A stretch of DNA of 64,000 nt from Colivivens sp964452915 (GCA_964452915.1 CAYVNW010000008.1:1-64000); one strand, 5' to 3'; positions 42,250-52,199 are shown, counted from the stretch's first letter. Numbers and translations: made by a program. The notes: generated by a model not told the origin, from the letters alone.

Positions 42250-43890
42250 ATGATTCAAGAATATCAAATACGCGTTCTACCTGAACAAGCAGCCAACGAA
42301 GGAAGCATAAAAGATTTCATCGTAACAGACAAGGGAATCGACAGAAACCAGATACGCCATATACGAGTTTTAAAGCGTAGCATTGACGCACGCCAAAAGA
42401 TCATAATGGTAAATCTGAAAATAAGAGTTTACATTAACGAAGAACCTCAAGATGATGAAATAATAAGAACAGAGTACCCGAATGTTGAAGGCAAGCCAGA
42501 GGCCATCGTCGTAGGCGCTGGTCCAGGCGGACTCTTTGCCGCACTTAAACTTATAGAACTGGGCATACGTCCGATAGTATTGGAGCGAGGAAAGGATGTA
42601 CATGAGCGTCGTAAGGATATTGCAAAAATTACGAGAGACAATATAGTCAATCCAGAATCAAATTACTCATTTGGAGAAGGTGGAGCAGGTGCATTTTCTG
42701 ACGGCAAACTTTACACGCGCAGTAAGAAACGAGGCAATGTCGAACACATATTAAATGTGTTTTGTCAACATGGAGCCTCCACAAATATACTTTCAGATGC
42801 ACACCCCCATATTGGTACAGATAAACTTCCACGCATTATAGAAAACATGCGTGAGACGATCATTTCACATGGTGGTGAGGTGCGGTTTCAAACAAAGATG
42901 ACGGCACTCCAAATAAGAGATAATAAGGTATACGGAGTTGAAGCAATTGAAACCATAGGCAACGAAGAACATGAATGCAGTTTTAGTGGACCTGTAATTC
43001 TAGCGACAGGTCATTCTGCACGTGACGTTTATCGTTGGTTGAACAATAATAAAGTTGAGATCGAAGCAAAAGATCTTGCAATAGGAGTGCGGTTGGAACA
43101 TCCTGCTACTCTCATCGACCAAATACAGTACCACAATAAAGAAGGTAAAGGGCTCTACCTGCCTACCGCCGAATATTCCTTCGTTACGCAAGTAGAAGGA
43201 CGTGGAGTGTACTCCTTTTGTATGTGTCCAGGCGGAACCGTTGTACCAGCAGCAAGCGGACCGGAACAAATAGTAGTCAACGGCATGTCGTCAAGCAAAC
43301 GTAACGGTCCATGGAGCAATAGTGGTATGGTTGTAGAAATCCACACAGAGGACATGCAACAAATCAAGGGTTTCTATCAAAAAGACCAACCCGTTGAAAC
43401 ACGATTATATTCCACCGACAATGAAACGAATCCACTATGTATGCTCGAATTTCAAGAATATTTGGAACGACTGTGCTGGATTCAGGGGAACAATAAGCAA
43501 ACAGCTCCTGCACAACGAATGGCTGACTTTGTGAATGGACGGTTGTCGGCATCGCTTCCTAAATCCTCATATACTCCAGGGCTTATAACCTCACCACTCC
43601 ACCTTTGGATGCCCCGTTTCATAACCACACGATTACAACAGGGATTTCGTCAATTCGGAAAGACGAGCCATGGTTTTCTCACAAACGAAGCAGTCATGAT
43701 TGGCATAGAGACACGCACTTCAGCTCCCGTCCGCATCATCAGAAGCAGTGAGACTCTACAGCATATACATATCGGAAACCTGTTTCCATGCGGAGAAGGA
43801 GCCGGTTACGCTGGAGGCATTGTATCAGCAGGCATTGATGGCGAGCGCTGCGCAAAGATGTTAGCACAAAGCATAGGCGCAATCTGTTAA
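42250..43890 (+). CDS. FAD-dependent oxidoreductase (uncharacterised COG2509-like dehydrogenase)
   Basis: 546 residues. An N-terminal domain of about 75 residues (VLPEQAANEGSIKDFI, IRHIRVLKRSIDARQ) precedes the FAD-binding fold, whose dinucleotide motif VVGAGPGGLFAALKLIELG is near 87. The block FGEGGAGAFSDGKLYTRSK and the C-terminal GNLFPCGEGAGYAGGI are characteristic of this conserved family. Substrate and reaction are unknown. It follows the second peptide transporter by 7 bases, so they share a transcript. Confidence 0.88.
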   Translation: MIQEYQIRVLPEQAANEGSIKDFIVTDKGIDRNQIRHIRVLKRSIDARQKIIMVNLKIRVYINEEPQDDEIIRTEYPNVEGKPEAIVVGAGPGGLFAALKLIELGIRPIVLERGKDVHERRKDIAKITRDNIVNPESNYSFGEGGAGAFSDGKLYTRSKKRGNVEHILNVFCQHGASTNILSDAHPHIGTDKLPRIIENMRETIISHGGEVRFQTKMTALQIRDNKVYGVEAIETIGNEEHECSFSGPVILATGHSARDVYRWLNNNKVEIEAKDLAIGVRLEHPATLIDQIQYHNKEGKGLYLPTAEYSFVTQVEGRGVYSFCMCPGGTVVPAASGPEQIVVNGMSSSKRNGPWSNSGMVVEIHTEDMQQIKGFYQKDQPVETRLYSTDNETNPLCMLEFQEYLERLCWIQGNNKQTAPAQRMADFVNGRLSASLPKSSYTPGLITSPLHLWMPRFITTRLQQGFRQFGKTSHGFLTNEAVMIGIETRTSAPVRIIRSSETLQHIHIGNLFPCGEGAGYAGGIVSAGIDGERCAKMLAQSIGAIC

Positions 43891-43959
43891 CCATCATTTA
43901 AACGGTCAAGCCAAAGTCAAAAAAGAACAACCATCCATGTATGGAAACAAATATTTTTG

Positions 43960-43967
43960 TATCTTTG
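43960..43967 (+). promoter_or_regulatory. -7 box of recA
   Basis: TATCTTTG followed by CA, 54 bases before recA. No clear -33 box and no LexA-type palindrome was recognised. Confidence 0.6.
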
Positions 43968-44021
43968 CATTAAAGAAACAGCATATATAAAGCAGTATAA
44001 AATAAAAACATCATAACAGAA

Positions 44022-45062
44022 ATGGATACAGTAAAACCAAACGAAGAAAAGCTCAAGGCATTACAAGCCGCAATGACTAAAATAGAAAAGAACTATGGCC
44101 ATGGCTCAATTATGAGACTGGGCGAGGAAAACATAGAGAAAATTGATGTTATCTCTACTGGTTCAATAGGTCTTAACGCAGCACTTGGTGTTGGCGGTTA
44201 TCCAAAAGGACGTATTATAGAAATATATGGTCCTGAATCATCAGGAAAGACAACACTTGCCATTCATGCAATAGCTGAATGCCAAAAAAATGGAGGGATC
44301 GCAGCATTCATAGATGCAGAACACGCATTCGACCGTTTCTATGCACACAATCTCGGCGTGGACACAGACAACCTTTTAGTATCGCAGCCAGACAACGGAG
44401 AACAAGCACTTGAAATAGCAGATCAGCTCATAAGTTCGGCCGCAGTTGATATTATAGTTATTGACTCCGTAGCAGCACTTACGCCAAAAGCCGAAATTGA
44501 AGGCGATATGGGGGAAAACAAAGTAGGTCTGCAAGCTCGCCTTATGAGTCAGGCACTCAGAAAACTCACTGCCACAATTAGTAAAACAAAGACAACGTGT
44601 ATATTCATAAACCAATTGCGAGAAAAAATAGGAGTTTTGTTTGGGAACCCGGAAACAACGACAGGAGGCAATGCCTTGAAATTTTATGCGTCAGTACGTA
44701 TTGACATCCGCCGTAAGGAAGCAATAAAAAATGGCGACCAAGTCATCGGTAATACAGTTAAGGTGAAGGTAGTGAAAAACAAAGTAGCTCCTCCATTCAG
44801 AAAATGTGAGTTCGACATTATGTTCGGTACAGGAATATCAAAAACCGGCGAATTGGTTGACATGGGTACAGAACTTGGCATTATAAAGAAAAGTGGCAGT
44901 TGGTTCAGTTATGAAGACAGTAAGTTAGCGCAAGGTCGTGAAGCTGTAAAACAGACTCTTGAAGACAACCCAGAACTTGCAGAGGAAATAGAGAATAAAA
45001 TCATGGCAAAGTTGTCTGGCAAGGATGAATCAGACCAAGAAGCATTGGACATTCTCGATTAA
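44022..45062 (+). CDS. recA: RecA recombinase
   Basis: 346 residues, full length. N-terminal LKALQAAMTKIEKNYGHGSIM, Walker A GPESSGKTT near 67-75, IVIDSVAALTPKAEI (Walker B), and the DNA-binding and ATP loop INQLREKIGVLFGNPETTTGG are all intact. It carries out strand exchange and activates the SOS response. A good terminator follows, and the gene converges with the helicase gene. Confidence 0.98.
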   Translation: MDTVKPNEEKLKALQAAMTKIEKNYGHGSIMRLGEENIEKIDVISTGSIGLNAALGVGGYPKGRIIEIYGPESSGKTTLAIHAIAECQKNGGIAAFIDAEHAFDRFYAHNLGVDTDNLLVSQPDNGEQALEIADQLISSAAVDIIVIDSVAALTPKAEIEGDMGENKVGLQARLMSQALRKLTATISKTKTTCIFINQLREKIGVLFGNPETTTGGNALKFYASVRIDIRRKEAIKNGDQVIGNTVKVKVVKNKVAPPFRKCEFDIMFGTGISKTGELVDMGTELGIIKKSGSWFSYEDSKLAQGREAVKQTLEDNPELAEEIENKIMAKLSGKDESDQEALDILD

Positions 45063-45092
45063 TGTTTAATAAACACAGACAAAAAGAATATT

Positions 45093-45126
45093 GGGTGGTA
45101 AATTAATGCATTTGCCATCCATTTTT
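45093..45126 (+). terminator. Rho-independent terminator after recA
   Basis: An 11-bp stem with two wobble pairs (45093-45103 with 45110-45120), loop TAATGC, then ATTTTT. It runs to the last bases of the convergent helicase gene. Confidence 0.75.
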
Positions 45127-48100
45127 AGTCTTTTACTGCAGCATATTCAATCAACCTCTTATATACAGGATTCTGTGACAGCAAACTTTTGCTTCCCACA
45201 ACAAACATTTGTTTTCTTGCACGTGTAACCGCTACATTTAGCTTCCTATCAACTGCCACACCATCCTGCACAACTATATTGGAAAGCAAGTCCAGTTCAT
45301 ATCGTTGACTTATGGTAGTACCATATATAATAATATTCTTTTGACTGCCCTGATACCGCTCAACAGTATCAATCAATATATCATCAGCCATGATCCCGAC
45401 TGAATATAAGGCGCTCCTCACTGCCGTAATTTGGCGACGGAATGGAACTATAATTCCTATTTCTGATGCTACATCGAATGACAGTCCATTCTTAAGAGCC
45501 AAATTATTTAGTTCAACAACAATCTGAGCAATTTGTTTTGCCTCAGCAACATTCATCTTAGGAGTTCTTTCCAACACAGGCGGTGACGGAACATTGATAA
45601 AGCCAAACCGTGTTGTGGCAACGAAACGTTCATTATTGTCAAATACCCTATATGGCAATTCTTCTTTCTGGTGCTCTAATCCAAGCGTTTGGAGTGCTTT
45701 GTCATAAAATGTAGAGCTGGCAAACTGTGCAATATCAGGATGCATACGCCCTTGAAAGGTAAGCAATGCACAAGACCCTGCAGTATCAGCATGAGCGGTA
45801 ACATAATCATATAATCTCTCGAACAAAGAATTACGGCAATCGAACAGTCCTATTGTATGAAGGATCGTTGACTTGACCTTGGAAGTCTCTTCACCTTGCA
45901 CAACAACAGCAGGCAATTGTTTGTGATCACCAATCATAACAAACTTCCTTATTGAAGGAACTCCATTGCGTTCATCGCAGAGTAAAGGCAACAACTGAGG
46001 TTCTAATATCTGCGAAGCCTCATCAAATATAGCCACATCAAACGATTTAAGTTTGAAAAGTTCTATTGACGAGGAGATAGCACTTACAGTACCCACTACT
46101 ATAGGCATGTCCTTAATCAGCTTGACGAACGAAGTCCTACGTATGTCGTCACCTGCCATATTTTCAATTAAGTGCGAATGATATTTTGGATCACACGAAA
46201 GCTCTCGTCCGACACGTATATATTTTTTGTCCACCAATGCCTTACATATTTCATCAACAGCGCGGTTAGTGTAAGCAAGAAGTAGCATAGAGTTGTGTTC
46301 AAGAAGAAACTCATCAACCATTGATTTCAATGCTACAGAAGTCTTACCAGTACCAGGCGGACCTACAAGCAAAAAATAATCTTTTGCTTGCTTCGCCCGT
46401 AGAACGATATTTGTCATATATGCATTGCCATATTGCCCTTTAAGCATTACAGACGCATCAATCTCCGGTTTTCTTTGGCACAATAAAAGTTCCCTCCTTC
46501 GTTTTGAAGTCTTAAGAAAAGAATACAACCCATGATAAAGCGTACGCATAGAAGAGTCCATATATTCGTGTTCTATTGCATACATACTATTTATATGAAA
46601 TATATTAGGATTACTTTGAGGATGTCTCAGTTTAAGAGTTATAGAATCATTATCAAACGACTCGACGCCACAACGTATCACCTGACGTGTTGTAGCCGAA
46701 TCTGCACCTGTGTTCCTCTCGTATAATATTACCGAATCTCCTTTTCTGAAGTTAGGAGATGCAATTCCCGTGACAGTTGGCTTCAACAGTCGTACAGATG
46801 AAATTTCATTGCCTTCCGAATATATAAAGCCATTATCCTTGCTTATGTTGTCAAATTTCAGGTCAATCATAATATCTCCATTCTGCAACTTTGTGTCTAA
46901 GTCAGCATTCCATAAGTTCGACATACCTCTCGTTGAATCAATACTACCATCTCCTACCCTGGCAAGATATTGTTCACGGGCAATGAAAGTAAAGAAAGAG
47001 TAAAAATACTCCATTGAAAGTCTATCTGATGTATGTAACGGTTCTATCATACGTTCGATTTCCGGTTTCTCATAGTCGGTCCATAGTTTACCGTTCACAC
47101 CGTTTGTATTCAAGTCGTCCGCCTCCAAACCATCAAGATACTTCTTTATTCTGCCGTTTTTCAAGTTTTGCTCAAGTAGTATAATGCTGTTTCTTACCAT
47201 CATCATACGATGTACCATTGCTTGTGCAGTACGTTGTTCCAACAACATTGGATACTTTGAATAAAGCAAGTAGCCCCCGATTGACTGCCTTGATATACCA
47301 AGATTGTAAAACAATATTTCTTTATACAAAATCATCTGCATCACATGTTCCTCACGTGCAGTCTGATGGAATTTATCCCATTGTCCAGATTTCATTTCTA
47401 TCAGATTCTTGTAGTCACCTTGTAGGAAATCAAAACGACCTTGAATGCCAAGAGCCTCAGAAAAGAAAGATGGTTCGAGCAGCACATTACCTTCTGCTCC
47501 AATAAAATTTGTATCGGAGTATAGTTGAGCTACAGTCCGTCGGATGTTGTCGAACTGATGTTCACACTCATTAAAAAAACTTGCATCAATATCATCACAA
47601 GCAGATATGCCAATCAGATTAGACTTGAAAGCTTTACGGATAGATTCTTGGTAAGTTATATTAGGATTGTTGATTTGGTCATCAAGGAATTGTCCTGTTA
47701 TGTTTCCTAAAATGGTGTACTTAGTTGTTGGTGAAGGAGCTATTTTACGCAGGAGATAATTTAATGGAGAGTCTCCATAATCTTTTATACAACTGCAAAC
47801 AGCGGTAACATCTATCAGATAATCTGGTTCTATGATTATCATCTCAGGAATTACTACGCCAGCGTCACTATTCACCTTTGATGAAACTACATTAAACTGC
47901 ATACCAACTTTCAAATGATCAGCTGCGTCTTGTGTCTGATCATTCGAAGAGAAATCAATTTTCCATTGTTTATTACGCTGATACTGGCCTGATACCGCAT
48001 ATATAATATTTTTCTCTTTTCTACGGCACACAAAGCGCATTGAAGCAACAAATTTCATGTGTGTTTGCAAAACAACTTTCTTTTGTTCCACAACCGTCTG

Positions 48101-48466
48101 GCATGCATCAATATGCTTTTTTATGTCCTGTCTTATATTATTTGGAATCTGAGTTCCTGTAAAATGCGCATATGCATCAAGAAACGAGGCAATATCAATA
48201 TAATAATTTGTTTCGTTAACCTGCTCATCATCATTTATCACACGCCTTGCCCTCCATCTGAACCGGTCGACATCATAAAGTCGATATTTTGTATGTCTGC
48301 ATACAGCCTCAAGCTGAGAGAAAAAATCATTATACACAATACCTTGTCCACTAGTACATTGTGTACAACACCGGTGAAGGACTTCATAGAAATAGCCATA
48401 TTTTTCTCTCAATCCGAATTTCTGAGAAAAATACACATTTTCTATGTCTTGCCATGAATCTATCAT
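45125..48466 (-). CDS. Dna2/Cas4-like nuclease-helicase (SF1B, AAA_11/AAA_12)
   Basis: 1113 residues. The N-terminal 300 residues have no recognised motif. A RecB/Cas4-like nuclease follows: GRFDFLQGDYKNLIEMKSG near 345-360 gives the D and ExK of a PD-(D/E)xK site, with QMILYKEILFYNLG after it. The helicase has Walker A GPPGTGKTS near 704, motif II IFDEASQ near 815, GDHKQLPAVV near 844, FQGRMHPDIAQFASSTFY, VERYQGSQKNIII near 1037 and VAVTRARKQMFVVGS near 1081. This order equals Dna2-type proteins that unwind and trim DNA ends. A repair or antiviral role is possible. It is a single gene, converging with recA. Confidence 0.88.
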   Translation of the reverse strand: MIDSWQDIENVYFSQKFGLREKYGYFYEVLHRCCTQCTSGQGIVYNDFFSQLEAVCRHTKYRLYDVDRFRWRARRVINDDEQVNETNYYIDIASFLDAYAHFTGTQIPNNIRQDIKKHIDACQTVVEQKKVVLQTHMKFVASMRFVCRRKEKNIIYAVSGQYQRNKQWKIDFSSNDQTQDAADHLKVGMQFNVVSSKVNSDAGVVIPEMIIIEPDYLIDVTAVCSCIKDYGDSPLNYLLRKIAPSPTTKYTILGNITGQFLDDQINNPNITYQESIRKAFKSNLIGISACDDIDASFFNECEHQFDNIRRTVAQLYSDTNFIGAEGNVLLEPSFFSEALGIQGRFDFLQGDYKNLIEMKSGQWDKFHQTAREEHVMQMILYKEILFYNLGISRQSIGGYLLYSKYPMLLEQRTAQAMVHRMMMVRNSIILLEQNLKNGRIKKYLDGLEADDLNTNGVNGKLWTDYEKPEIERMIEPLHTSDRLSMEYFYSFFTFIAREQYLARVGDGSIDSTRGMSNLWNADLDTKLQNGDIMIDLKFDNISKDNGFIYSEGNEISSVRLLKPTVTGIASPNFRKGDSVILYERNTGADSATTRQVIRCGVESFDNDSITLKLRHPQSNPNIFHINSMYAIEHEYMDSSMRTLYHGLYSFLKTSKRRRELLLCQRKPEIDASVMLKGQYGNAYMTNIVLRAKQAKDYFLLVGPPGTGKTSVALKSMVDEFLLEHNSMLLLAYTNRAVDEICKALVDKKYIRVGRELSCDPKYHSHLIENMAGDDIRRTSFVKLIKDMPIVVGTVSAISSSIELFKLKSFDVAIFDEASQILEPQLLPLLCDERNGVPSIRKFVMIGDHKQLPAVVVQGEETSKVKSTILHTIGLFDCRNSLFERLYDYVTAHADTAGSCALLTFQGRMHPDIAQFASSTFYDKALQTLGLEHQKEELPYRVFDNNERFVATTRFGFINVPSPPVLERTPKMNVAEAKQIAQIVVELNNLALKNGLSFDVASEIGIIVPFRRQITAVRSALYSVGIMADDILIDTVERYQGSQKNIIIYGTTISQRYELDLLSNIVVQDGVAVDRKLNVAVTRARKQMFVVGSKSLLSQNPVYKRLIEYAAVKD

Positions 48467-48491
48467 TTATGCCACTGAAATAATAACAATG

Positions 48492-48499
48492 CAAAGTTA
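48492..48499 (-). promoter_or_regulatory. -7 box of the helicase gene
   Basis: TAACTTTG on the minus strand, 26 bases before the start codon. No clear -33 box. Confidence 0.5.
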
Positions 48500-48582
48500 C
48501 ACAATCAGTTTCAAAAGGACAAGATATAGAAATTTTTATTTATGCATTACATCATGAATTAACAGGAAAGTATGCGAACTCT

Positions 48583-48951
48583 TTATTTACGCTCTGTGTT
48601 ATTAACACACATATTTTTTAGTTTGCAATAACGTTGACACTGCTCTGTAATGTCATATCCAAGGAGAGCACCAAGAATAAAGTCTTCTTCAGGACTAAGA
48701 GAGTTCAGTGGACGGTTCACAATATAATGAATTGTGTCCATGCAAGCCTTGTTCCCAAAAAACAAGTTGATGTTATCGTTACTTAGATACTGTATGTAAT
48801 AGTCTATACCTTGGCTTTCAAGTTTCTTTACTGCCAACGGTTCATATTGGCGTGGAAAAGTATAGAGGACCATTGGTCTCACACCTTTCTTATATTGATA
48901 TATTTGTTCGGAAAGAACTCTTATGTCAGCGGGAACTAATTCTTCTTGCAT
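48583..48951 (-). CDS. DUF2023 family protein
   Basis: 122 residues from ATG 48951; a TTG six codons upstream lies next to the -7 box and is unlikely. The protein fits DUF2023: VLSEQIYQYKKGVRPMVLYT, then NDNINLFFGNKACMDTI and LSPEEDFILGALLGYDITEQCQRYC. The family is small, cytoplasmic and of unknown function; I recall members next to flavodoxin genes in other species, which is not the case here. Three cysteines lie close together at the C-terminus (YCKLKNMC and the preceding QCQ). Confidence 0.8.
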   Translation of the reverse strand: MQEELVPADIRVLSEQIYQYKKGVRPMVLYTFPRQYEPLAVKKLESQGIDYYIQYLSNDNINLFFGNKACMDTIHYIVNRPLNSLSPEEDFILGALLGYDITEQCQRYCKLKNMCVNNTERK

Positions 48952-48971
48952 CGTACCAATTTTTTTCAATG

Positions 48972-49003
48972 CAAAGTTAGGACCATTAATTCATATAGCC
49001 AAT
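48972..49003 (-). promoter_or_regulatory. Promoter of the DUF2023 gene
   Basis: On the minus strand ATTG (49000-49003), 20 bp, TAACTTTG (48972-48979). Confidence 0.55.
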
Positions 49004-49031
49004 ACCTAAAATTATTGATTTTATATAGTAT

Positions 49032-49123
49032 CTTAACTGGTATTTCATTAACGTCATACTAAATTTGAGTGATGGGACCACTTAAAACACAGCATACAGC
49101 CCACCACTCAAATTCCAGTTAAG
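49032..49123. repeat. Nested inverted repeat between nitroreductase and DUF2023 genes
   Basis: Outer arms CTTAACTGG (49032-49040) / CCAGTTAAG (49115-49123) and inner 15-base arms (49062-49076 / 49100-49114) with a single mismatch that can form a G-U pair. The right-hand arms touch each other; on the left 21 bases lie between them. There is no T-run. It may form a large hairpin in either transcript or be the remnant of a small mobile repeat. Confidence 0.75.
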
Positions 49124-49141
49124 CATTAACTTATACTCCAA

Positions 49142-49753
49142 CTATCGAATATATTTTATCTTAGAAAGATCTCTTGGCTTTGCTTCTGGACTTTCATCCG
49201 GATATCCAATTGCAATAATATAGCAAAGGTCATATCCGTCTGGAAATCCTAACTTTTTAATGTACGGCTTAGCTTCTTCAGAGTGTTTTAAGAAATTTAC
49301 AGGTCCTCCAAGACAGCACGTGCCCAAGCCCATTGACTGTGCAGCAAGAACCATGTTTTCTCCAAGCAAACCACAATCAATCGACCCGTTACCTCCAGGA
49401 GTCGCAATACAAATAATCACAGGAGCATTTCTGTACATGTTTTTGAAATTAGGGTCGCGTTTTGACATTTCAGCATTCGCTTTAACAAAGAGATTGGTTG
49501 TCTCTTTAATATAATTCGAGTCTTCCACAATAGTAACAGCCCATGGTTGAGCATTCATACCGCTTGGTGCATTGATACCACACTTCGCGATAACTTCAAG
49601 TTTTTCATGCTCCACTGGCTTATCCAAGTATTTTCTCACTGAGCGTCGTGCCATAATGGTGCTAATAACATCATTTGATAACTGATCTGTCTGCGCAAAA
49701 GTAAGCGTAGACATAACCATCATCAGACACAATAAAAGACTTTTTACTTTCAT
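49142..49753 (-). CDS. Nitroreductase family protein with signal peptide
   Basis: 203 residues. A cleavable signal (MKVKSLLLCLMMVMSTLTFAQ) is followed by a nitroreductase domain: IMARRSVRKYLDKPV (FMN contact), NAPSGMNAQPWAVTIV, and GLGTCCLGGPVNFL near 140. Such FMN enzymes reduce nitro groups, quinones or other acceptors with NAD(P)H. Most are cytoplasmic; an exported version is common in Bacteroidales but its electron donor in the periplasm is unclear. No operon partner is evident. Confidence 0.9.
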   Translation of the reverse strand: MKVKSLLLCLMMVMSTLTFAQTDQLSNDVISTIMARRSVRKYLDKPVEHEKLEVIAKCGINAPSGMNAQPWAVTIVEDSNYIKETTNLFVKANAEMSKRDPNFKNMYRNAPVIICIATPGGNGSIDCGLLGENMVLAAQSMGLGTCCLGGPVNFLKHSEEAKPYIKKLGFPDGYDLCYIIAIGYPDESPEAKPRDLSKIKYIR

Positions 49754-49796
49754 AGTTTATATATTAATTACTATTCTCTAATATTTTCTCTATCAA

Positions 49797-51404
49797 CTAT
49801 TCCCACTCAATAGTAGCAGGTGGTTTCGAAGAGATATCGTAGCATACACGGTTCACACCCTTTACTTTATTGATTATATCATTACTAACTTTTGCCATAA
49901 AGTCGTACGGTAATTTAGCCCAGTCTGCAGTCATGGCATCAGTCGATGTAACGGCACGAAGAGCTACAGGATGCTCATATGTCCGCTCATCACCCATAAC
50001 ACCCACCGAGCGTACTGTAGATAACAGGATTGCACCAGCTTGCCATATTTGGTCGTACAAACTGACCTCTATTTCTCCGTCAGTCATGCTTGCAGGTACA
50101 CCTGCGGCAAGTACTCTGCGCGCCTCTTCGCCCGAAAGCCGAACCTTGTACTCACGCAATCCACGTATGTATATATCGTCTGCCTCTTGCAATATATGCA
50201 CTTTGTCAGGAGTGATATCCCCCAATATCCGTACAGCCAGTCCTGGACCAGGAAATGGATGGCGAGTTATTAAGTGTTCCGGCATTCCGAGGCTGCGCCC
50301 CACCCTACGAACCTCATCTTTGAACAACCACTTTAATGGTTCACAAAGCGACAAATTCATATCTTTAGGAAGACCACCTACATTATGATGACTTTTAATA
50401 GTCTTTCCCGTGATGTTGAGACTTTCAATTCTGTCTGGATAAATTGTACCTTGAGCAAGCCATTTGGCTTCCTTTATTTTTTTCGCCTCTGTATTAAACA
50501 CTTCAACAAAATCACGACCTATAATCTTACGTTTTTGTTCCGGATCAGTTACGCCCGCAAGATCTGAGAAAAACTTCTTGCTTGCATCAATCCCAATCAC
50601 ATTCAATCCGAGGCACTCGTAGTCGTGCATTACATCACGGAATTCATTCTTACGTAACATTCCGTGATCCACAAATATACATGTCAACTTATCACCTATT
50701 GCTCTGTTTAGTAACACAGCAGCTACCGATGAGTCAACACCACCAGACAATCCAAGTATGACACGATCAGTACCTATCTGTTCCTTCAATTCCTTAATTG
50801 TCGATTCAACAAACGAAGCACTGCTCCAGTCCTGTTTGCCTCCGCATATATCAACAATAAAATTCTTCAACAATTGTTTTCCTTGAAGAGAGTGGAACAC
50901 TTCCGGATGAAACTGTACACCCCATACTTTTCTTTCCTCTATCTGGTATGCCGCATATTTTACTCTGTCCGTTGATGCTATTTTACGGAAATTACTTGGC
51001 ACATCAACAATTGTGTCACCATGACTCATCCATACTTGGCTGTTGATCTCAATATCCTTAAATAGCGGATTACTCTGTTCTATCCATTGCAAATTAGCGC
51101 GTCCATACTCACGTGAGCCCGCAGACTCTACCCTTCCGCCAAATGTCTGAGCAATCAATTGAGCCCCGTAACATATTCCGAGCACCGGATATTTGTCAAT
51201 TATTGGCTGTAAGTCTAATTTGAATGCTTTCTCATCATAGACACTAAATGGAGAGCCACTGAGTATTACCCCAATTATAGAATCATCTTCATACGGAAAC
51301 TTGTTATATGGAAAAATTTCACAGAAAGTGTTGAGTTCACGTACTCTGCGTCCAATGAGCTGCGTGGTTTGCGAACCAAAGTCAAGAATAATGATTTTTT
51401 GCAT
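49797..51404 (-). CDS. guaA: GMP synthase (glutamine-hydrolysing)
   Basis: 535 residues from ATG 51404 (MQKIIILDFGSQTTQLIGRR); nine codons more would run into the leader. The class I glutamine amidotransferase half has the nucleophile Cys in LGICYGAQL and the His-Glu pair in FHPEVFHS. The ATP-pyrophosphatase half has the P-loop LGLSGGVDSSVAA, and the dimer domain ends in ISSKPPATIEWE. It converts XMP to GMP. The -7 box is at 51429-51436. It is transcribed alone. Confidence 0.97.
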   Translation of the reverse strand: MQKIIILDFGSQTTQLIGRRVRELNTFCEIFPYNKFPYEDDSIIGVILSGSPFSVYDEKAFKLDLQPIIDKYPVLGICYGAQLIAQTFGGRVESAGSREYGRANLQWIEQSNPLFKDIEINSQVWMSHGDTIVDVPSNFRKIASTDRVKYAAYQIEERKVWGVQFHPEVFHSLQGKQLLKNFIVDICGGKQDWSSASFVESTIKELKEQIGTDRVILGLSGGVDSSVAAVLLNRAIGDKLTCIFVDHGMLRKNEFRDVMHDYECLGLNVIGIDASKKFFSDLAGVTDPEQKRKIIGRDFVEVFNTEAKKIKEAKWLAQGTIYPDRIESLNITGKTIKSHHNVGGLPKDMNLSLCEPLKWLFKDEVRRVGRSLGMPEHLITRHPFPGPGLAVRILGDITPDKVHILQEADDIYIRGLREYKVRLSGEEARRVLAAGVPASMTDGEIEVSLYDQIWQAGAILLSTVRSVGVMGDERTYEHPVALRAVTSTDAMTADWAKLPYDFMAKVSNDIINKVKGVNRVCYDISSKPPATIEWE

Positions 51405-51428
51405 CTTTGTAATTACTGAATTTATTTG

Positions 51429-51436
51429 CAAAGATA
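51429..51436 (-). promoter_or_regulatory. -7 box of guaA
   Basis: TATCTTTG on the minus strand, 25 bases before the start. No exact -33 TTTG; no guanine riboswitch was recognised upstream. Confidence 0.6.
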
Positions 51437-51641
51437 ATAAAAATAAACGAGCTCAACATTGCATTATATGAAAAAACACACGTAATCAATATTTAACCGT
51501 CTTGTCATCCTTTCATGTCTCATCATTCCAAGGTATATCCATCCAATCATTCAGAAATTACATAGTGATGCATACATTGTGAATCATAATAGCAATGTAC
51601 ATTATGATTTCAGTTGACTCCCCGTTTAGTAACACTGTCTA

Positions 51642-52172
51642 TTACTGCATAGACAGGTTATATATATATTTGCTAAATGTAAAGGAGATTATCCTATTAT
51701 GCACTTTATGCACTTCCGGCATATCCTTTGCTCCATTATAATACTTCTCGTATGCACTTCTGGAAAACACAATGTCAAATTCGGATTCGATTTGCGAGAA
51801 TGTCGGCCTCTCTAATATCCCCATATCAACCAACACACGTAAGGTATAAACAAGGTCCCGACCTCCTTTGCCATCAAGGAGAATATGCAAAGTACTTATT
51901 ATCTCTTGCTTATGATTTTCTACTAATACGCATGAAATGAATGATTCCGACTGCTTGTGTTCTGGAGTAAGTACCATAGGCTTGTCGGCATTAGTATCCT
52001 TGGAAACACTCAAGTAAACATTTTCAGACGCCTCATGGTAGTGTTTTATATGGGATTGAGTCTCTTGAATAGCATTGGGAACTGTCATGTCCTCACAGAA
52101 TTTCGGCTCTGATAACTTGTCATCAAGTAATGGTACTCGAACCTCTAAAGTATCGTTTAAGTCACTTATCAT
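51642..52172 (-). CDS. Unknown protein, paralogue B of a two-copy family
   Basis: 176 residues, no signal peptide. It is a full-length homologue of the product of 19804-20295, with the C-terminal block AYEKYYNGAKDMPE and the preceding GGRDLVYTLRVLVDMGILERPT module. The N-terminal head is longer, and the tail (FTFSKYIYNLSMQ) differs. Its promoter has the same double half-site as the other copy. It sits alone between guaA and the dTDP-rhamnose operon. A hairpin, CTGTCTAT/ATAGACAG (51635-51656), covers the stop codon. Function unknown. Confidence 0.75.
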   Translation of the reverse strand: MISDLNDTLEVRVPLLDDKLSEPKFCEDMTVPNAIQETQSHIKHYHEASENVYLSVSKDTNADKPMVLTPEHKQSESFISCVLVENHKQEIISTLHILLDGKGGRDLVYTLRVLVDMGILERPTFSQIESEFDIVFSRSAYEKYYNGAKDMPEVHKVHNRIISFTFSKYIYNLSMQ

Positions 52173-52199
52173 AATTTATAATTTTCTTCATTTGCGCTG

